NCBI RefSeq assembly: GCF_003044065.1 | Contig: NZ_PZJJ01000008.1 | Location: 51,091 to 115,090 of the forward strand | Length of the DNA: 64,000 bases | From: Alkalicoccus saliphilus | Lineage (GTDB): Bacteria; Bacillota; Bacilli; Bacillales; Salisediminibacteriaceae | Reading direction: 5' to 3' | In this document: one piece after another, positions 60,042 through 64,000 of the stretch | Numbering within the stretch: the first letter of the stretch is position 1 | Layout of the letters: the number at the start of each line of letters is the position of its first letter | The notes under the pieces: generated by a model | Database searches by the model: none | Seen by the model: only the letters and a program-made list of their open reading frames with translations | What the model was told of the DNA's origin: nothing | Program-made: the position numbers and the translations under genes

Positions 60042-61916
60042 TCAGCTTTCTTCCTGAAGAAGAGAGAGCTCTTCCCATCGTTCCATTTTCTGCTCCAGCT
60101 CATCTTCCGCACGCTGCTTTTCTTCGTAAAAGTCCCTCGCTTTATCAAAATCAGCGCCTGTTGCTGCAATCTCCTCATCGAGCTTTTCTATTTTTTCTTC
60201 AAGTTCTGTTATGACCTCTTCGATTGTATTCCATTCCTGCTGGTCTTTGTAGGAAAGTTTTTTCTTTTTCGTTTTCTGCGGGCCGGCTTCTTTTACAGGT
60301 TTAACTTCGGGTATTTTTACTGATTCTTCCTCCAGCCAGTCACTGTAGCTTCCGTAGTACCTTTCCACCTGTCCGCCTTTCGTACGGAAAACAAGCAGTT
60401 GATCTACGACCCGGTCCAGAAAATAGCGGTCGTGTGAAACAGTTATTACGACACCTGGAAACTGTTCCAGGTAATCCTCCAGTATGGAGAGGGTTTCTGT
60501 ATCCAGATCATTTGTCGGCTCATCCAGGAAAAGAACATTTGGTTCTTCCATGAGCACTTTCAATAAATAGAGACGTTTTCTTTCCCCTCCGGAAAGTCTG
60601 CGGATGTGCGTCCACTGCTTGGCTCTTGAAAATAAAAACCGTTCCAGCATCTGTTCCGCTGTGATTTCAGCTCCTTCAGCTGTGCGGACTACTTCTGCTG
60701 TTTCCTTAATATAGTCGATCATGCGCAGGCTTTCGTCCATTGGCTCATGCTCCTGCGTATAATAGCCGATGCGCACCGTTTCTCCAATGCTGATTTCTCC
60801 TGCATCAGGTGTAATTTTGCCGGCAAGAAGGTGCAGCAGTGTCGTTTTCCCGACCCCATTAGGACCGATAATACCGAGACGGTCCCGCCGGTTAACCAGA
60901 TAACTTATATCACTGAGCACCGTTTCCCCGCCTCTGGAGGCATACACATGTTCCAATTCAATCACGTTTTTACCGAGCCTTTTAGACCCTATGGAAAAAT
61001 CAAGAGAGCCTTTATGGGTTGGTCCTTCCTCCTCCTGAAGAGCTTCTACCCGCTGCTTTCTTGCTTTCTGCTTCGTAGTACGGGCTTTAGCTCCCCGTTT
61101 CAGCCACTCCAGCTCTCTGCGGAGAATATTCTGTCTTTTATCCTCCTGCTGGATCTCCGTTCTTTCTCTTTCCGCTTTCTGCTCAAGAAAACGTTCGTAG
61201 TTGCCTATATATTCATACAGCCTTCCTTCATGCAGCTCCATAATTTTTTCTGTTACCCGGTTCAGGAAATACCGGTCGTGGGTAATGACGATAAGCGCAC
61301 CGCTGTACTGCTTTAAATACCCTTCGAGCCATTCGATAGTGTTGTTATCCAGATGGTTGGTCGGTTCGTCAAGCAGCAGCAGATCCGCCGGCTGAATCAG
61401 TGCTTTTGCAAGAGAAACGCGGCGTCTCTGGCCTCCGGAAAGAGATCCTGCCTTCCGGTGGAAATCCTGAATGCCGAGCTTTGTAAGAATCGTTTTTGCC
61501 TGGGTATTTGCTTCCCACGCATCTACTTCATCCATTTTAGCCTGCGCACGGGCAAAACGGTCCTGATGTTTTTCGCTGCTGCTTTCAGATGCAAGGCCGG
61601 CCAGCGCCGCTTCATATTCGCGCATCGCCCTGATTACAGGAGCATCACCGTAAAAAACAGTTTCCAGGACAGTCAGATTCCCGTCTATTTCCGGATCCTG
61701 CGGTACATATTCCAGGTGAAAATCATTGGCGTGAAGAATTTCTCCTCCCTCCAGGCCTTCCACCCCGGAAAGAGCTTTTAACAGGGAAGATTTACCGGTG
61801 CCATTTATACCTACCAGTCCAATTCGTTCTTTTTTCTCAACGGAAAATGAGATACGATTAAAAAGGACTTTATCACCATAAGTTTTTTCTAAATTCTCTA
61901 CGCGGAGCAGACTCAT
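60042..61916 (-). CDS. ABC-F family ATPase
   Basis: 624 aa from ATG 61916 (MSLLRVENLEKTYGD), nine bases after GAAGG. Two ABC domains: Walker A GINGTGKSSLL with signature LSGGQRRR, and GPNGVGKTTLL with LSGGERKR; a linker of about 80 residues between them, and a C-terminal coiled coil (ITELEEKIEKLDEEIAA). No membrane segments. ABC-F proteins act on the ribosome, some giving antibiotic resistance. The C-terminal extension fits the YfmR/Uup type rather than Vga-type resistance factors. Confidence 0.88.
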   Translation of the reverse strand: MSLLRVENLEKTYGDKVLFNRISFSVEKKERIGLVGINGTGKSSLLKALSGVEGLEGGEILHANDFHLEYVPQDPEIDGNLTVLETVFYGDAPVIRAMREYEAALAGLASESSSEKHQDRFARAQAKMDEVDAWEANTQAKTILTKLGIQDFHRKAGSLSGGQRRRVSLAKALIQPADLLLLDEPTNHLDNNTIEWLEGYLKQYSGALIVITHDRYFLNRVTEKIMELHEGRLYEYIGNYERFLEQKAERERTEIQQEDKRQNILRRELEWLKRGAKARTTKQKARKQRVEALQEEEGPTHKGSLDFSIGSKRLGKNVIELEHVYASRGGETVLSDISYLVNRRDRLGIIGPNGVGKTTLLHLLAGKITPDAGEISIGETVRIGYYTQEHEPMDESLRMIDYIKETAEVVRTAEGAEITAEQMLERFLFSRAKQWTHIRRLSGGERKRLYLLKVLMEEPNVLFLDEPTNDLDTETLSILEDYLEQFPGVVITVSHDRYFLDRVVDQLLVFRTKGGQVERYYGSYSDWLEEESVKIPEVKPVKEAGPQKTKKKKLSYKDQQEWNTIEEVITELEEKIEKLDEEIAATGADFDKARDFYEEKQRAEDELEQKMERWEELSLLQEES

Positions 61917-62037
61917 TATTATCATCCTTCATTTTTGTGCATTCTTTTTCTATTGTAACAAAAAACTGAGAGAGTGAAACATTTCCGTTTGGAGAACGTA
62001 AAAAAGCAGAGAGATAGACGAAGGGGGAAGAATATAT

Positions 62038-63741
62038 ATGCTGCAAATGATTTTGATCATACTTGCTGGAGCGCTGACGTTCCTGCCGCTGCATAAAATC
62101 TGGTGGCAGCGGAAAGATTTCCAGAAATGGATCCCGTCAAGATACGGGCTCGGTGTGGTGTACGGGGTGTTTCTCTTTTACATGGGGCTCCTGGATCAGA
62201 CCGTTACACTGCTGATTACAGCTTACATACCGATTATTGCTGTCTGGCTGATTATTGATAACAGCGTCATTTATATGATGATACGTACTTTCAGGAGAAA
62301 GCAGGCTGCAATAGGAGCAGGTGCCGGAATTCTCATACTTACAGTCTTTCTGCTGTTTATATTTTTACAGCCGCTTTTTCTTGCCGATAACAAATATGAC
62401 ATGGCCGGCGGTGAAGAAGTCACCGAAGAAGATCTGGATCCGGTAAGTGAAGAAAGTATTCCGGTCGTTCCCAGAAGCTACGCTGAATACCGCTCGGATA
62501 TCATGATGGGTCAGCTCGATAACCCAGCTTTTTATAATCTTGGCAACACGAGAATCCAGCGCATGGATGACGCCCTGTACTGGGTTACTCCAATCGAATA
62601 CGATGGTATTTTCCGCTGGATCCGTTCGGACCACGTGCCTGGTTTTATTATCGTAAGTGCTGAAAATCCTAGAGAGGATCCACAGCTCGTCGAAGCGGAA
62701 ATGAATTACGTCCCTTCTGCTTTTTTTCATGAAAATCTGGAACGCCACGTCCGTATGTCCTATCCGGATGCCGTGATGCTAGACACAACATTTGAATTAA
62801 CAGACGAAGGAGAGCCCAGGTATATAGTGAATTACGGCCATTTCACGGAATTCCGCCGGGTGCCGGACGTCGATGGCGTTATCATCATAGATCCGCAGGA
62901 CGGCTCTATGGAGCAGTATGAAGTTGATGAGACGCCGGAATGGGTGAACCGTGTTTATCCACCGCATATAGCAGAACAGAGAAATACATGGTTTGGTATT
63001 TATAAACAGGGCATTGTCAACCGCTTCTTCGGTCGCGAAGGCTTGACTGAGCCTACAGCCTGGGGATCGGATGATGCCGTAACGGGAGTCGTGGACGAAA
63101 ACCTTCAGCTTAACTGGTTTACAGACCACATGAGGCTTCAGAATGAAGGAGAGGAGGGCTCCCGGTCGATGGTCGGCTTTACGATGTTTGACGCGCGTAC
63201 CGGTGACCTCCGCTACTTCCGGGATGCCAGCGGGTCACTCAACGGCCGTACCGCTATGGACCTGGCTGAAAGAACGTTCCGCCGGGATGATTACGTGGCC
63301 GGAACCCCATCGCTCTATAACATTTACGGGCAGTACACGTGGGTCGTGCCGCTGATGGACAGAAATTCGGTTTTAAGAGAAATTATGCTCGTTAATGCCC
63401 GCGACGAGAACATCTACGGATACGGTGACACGAAGCAGGAAGCATTTAACGCTTACCAGCTCGAGCTTTCATCGGAAGTTGATGATGATGTCGTACCCGG
63501 GGAGTTAACAGACATGGTGGAGGAAACTGTCACTGTTGAACGAGTTTACCAGTGGGACCGGGAAGAAAGTGTTACCGTTCGTCTCTGGCTGGAAGAACAG
63601 GACCGGATTTTCACGTTAAGTACCAGTTCCCACCCGACTGCTGTTTTTCTGGAACCGGGAGATGAAATAACGATCGGTTATATGGACAACAATGAAACCG
63701 TCCAGCCTATCGAGGAAATGGAGTTTGACGTTTCCCAGTAA
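62038..63741 (+). CDS. Large membrane-anchored protein, unknown
   Basis: 567 aa. Four hydrophobic segments in the first 120 residues (residues about 4-20, 38-55, 57-82 and 88-112), then a long acidic extracytoplasmic domain. That domain has repeating beta-strand patterns such as YIVNYGHFTEFRRVPDVDGVIIIDPQDGSMEQYEV and TPEWVNRVYPPHIAEQRNTWFG, like a family of uncharacterised large surface proteins in clostridia and bacilli. I do not know its function. GGGGG ten bases upstream of the ATG. Divergent from the ABC-F gene. Confidence 0.7.
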   Translation: MLQMILIILAGALTFLPLHKIWWQRKDFQKWIPSRYGLGVVYGVFLFYMGLLDQTVTLLITAYIPIIAVWLIIDNSVIYMMIRTFRRKQAAIGAGAGILILTVFLLFIFLQPLFLADNKYDMAGGEEVTEEDLDPVSEESIPVVPRSYAEYRSDIMMGQLDNPAFYNLGNTRIQRMDDALYWVTPIEYDGIFRWIRSDHVPGFIIVSAENPREDPQLVEAEMNYVPSAFFHENLERHVRMSYPDAVMLDTTFELTDEGEPRYIVNYGHFTEFRRVPDVDGVIIIDPQDGSMEQYEVDETPEWVNRVYPPHIAEQRNTWFGIYKQGIVNRFFGREGLTEPTAWGSDDAVTGVVDENLQLNWFTDHMRLQNEGEEGSRSMVGFTMFDARTGDLRYFRDASGSLNGRTAMDLAERTFRRDDYVAGTPSLYNIYGQYTWVVPLMDRNSVLREIMLVNARDENIYGYGDTKQEAFNAYQLELSSEVDDDVVPGELTDMVEETVTVERVYQWDREESVTVRLWLEEQDRIFTLSTSSHPTAVFLEPGDEITIGYMDNNETVQPIEEMEFDVSQ

Positions 63742-63792
63742 AACTTATACTCGAAGTATGAGGACGTTTGAACCCTCCCTGCTGCGCATAAC

Positions 63793-63827
63793 GAAGTGCC
63801 GCCCGGCTTTATACCGGGCGGCACTTC
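63793..63827 (+). terminator. Hairpin after the large membrane protein gene
   Basis: 14-bp stem GAAGTGCCGCCCGG with its complement (63814-63827), loop of seven bases; no T-run follows, so termination is uncertain. The MITE-like element starts three bases later. Confidence 0.5.
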
Positions 63828-63829
63828 AG

Positions 63830-64000
63830 AGTGTTGATTAAGTCTTGGTTTCAGAATAATTATTCTTCTGAATGTATAGCTTTCTCCTGCACTCCCCGGC
63901 GGAAGCTTGCCGTGGGGCTCGTCATCAGCTATTTTCCAGCCCTTCGGCCATGGAAAAGGATCTTCCGACTTCGCTTTATCCCACCGGCGTCCCCGCCGGT
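63830..64000 (+). mobile_element. MITE-like element, left part, leaving the window
   Basis: Starts AGTGTTGATTAAGTCTTGG, continues as in the 59,840 element, then CTTGCCGTGGGGCTCG, AAAAGGATCTTCCGACTTCG and CCACCGGCGTCCCCGCCGG as in the 216-bp element at 38.75 kb. The right end lies beyond 64,000. Confidence 0.75.

Overview
The window looks like chromosomal DNA of a Gram-positive, spore-forming Bacillaceae bacterium, probably a halo- or alkali-tolerant one. This is inferred from family content: YfkAB, YtvI, YwbE, SE1561, FbpB and Lmo0937 family proteins, AGGAGG-type ribosome binding sites, frequent TTG/GTG starts, very acidic exported lipoproteins, and betaine uptake proteins. No rRNA, tRNA, intact transposase, prophage or CRISPR array was found.

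Layout. 1-3,950 (minus): a flavodoxin-like gene cut by the window edge and a class I ribonucleotide reductase (beta and alpha subunits), preceded by a cobalamin riboswitch with its own terminator. 4,114-11,082: an M14-like peptidase, a lactate permease, a sirtuin with an extra N-terminal domain, an orphan betaine-binding lipoprotein and small proteins. 11,164-17,018 (minus): a five-gene dipeptide ABC transporter with a CodY-like site in its leader and a terminator inside the operon. 17,562-24,262 (minus): a 13-gene gas vesicle operon in the order T/P-like, P-like, U, Q-like, A, O/R, N, F, G, L, S, K, J, with one strong terminator just after the main structural gene gvpA.

24,654-36,761: RlmCD-type rRNA methyltransferase, phosphatase, YfkAB radical-SAM protein, a large TPR/coiled-coil protein, MATE and MFS exporters, an OsmC protein and an aeRF1-type (VLRF1) protein. 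36,964-48,496: BCCT transporter, MBL hydrolase, FbpB-like, SCP2, DUF202, YczE-like, PlsC, acylphosphatase, a luciferase-like oxidoreductase, an Eis-like acetyltransferase, a probable CTG-start membrane protein and an aldehyde dehydrogenase. 48,863-64,000: a small exporter, an orphan RRNPP-like regulator, a divergent MreB paralogue, carbonic anhydrase, lipid kinase, glycosyltransferase, YtvI, a TspO-like protein, a methionine gamma-lyase-like enzyme, an ABC-F protein and a large unrecognised membrane protein.

The gas vesicle operon is the clearest multi-gene system: GvpA builds the shell, the minor GvpA-family proteins J and S and the F/L/G/K/N/O set act in nucleation and assembly, and the glycine-zipper, acidic and coiled-coil proteins at its front are Bacillus-type accessory proteins. 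The least explained structure is a family of GC-rich intergenic repeats with MITE-like inverted ends, found at six or more places and often next to terminators. A relic resembling the right end of an IS200/IS605 element lies at about 49.36-49.49 kb. I did not find a convincing wholly new system. The best leads are the front part of the gas vesicle operon, the MITE-like family and the altered MreB paralogue.
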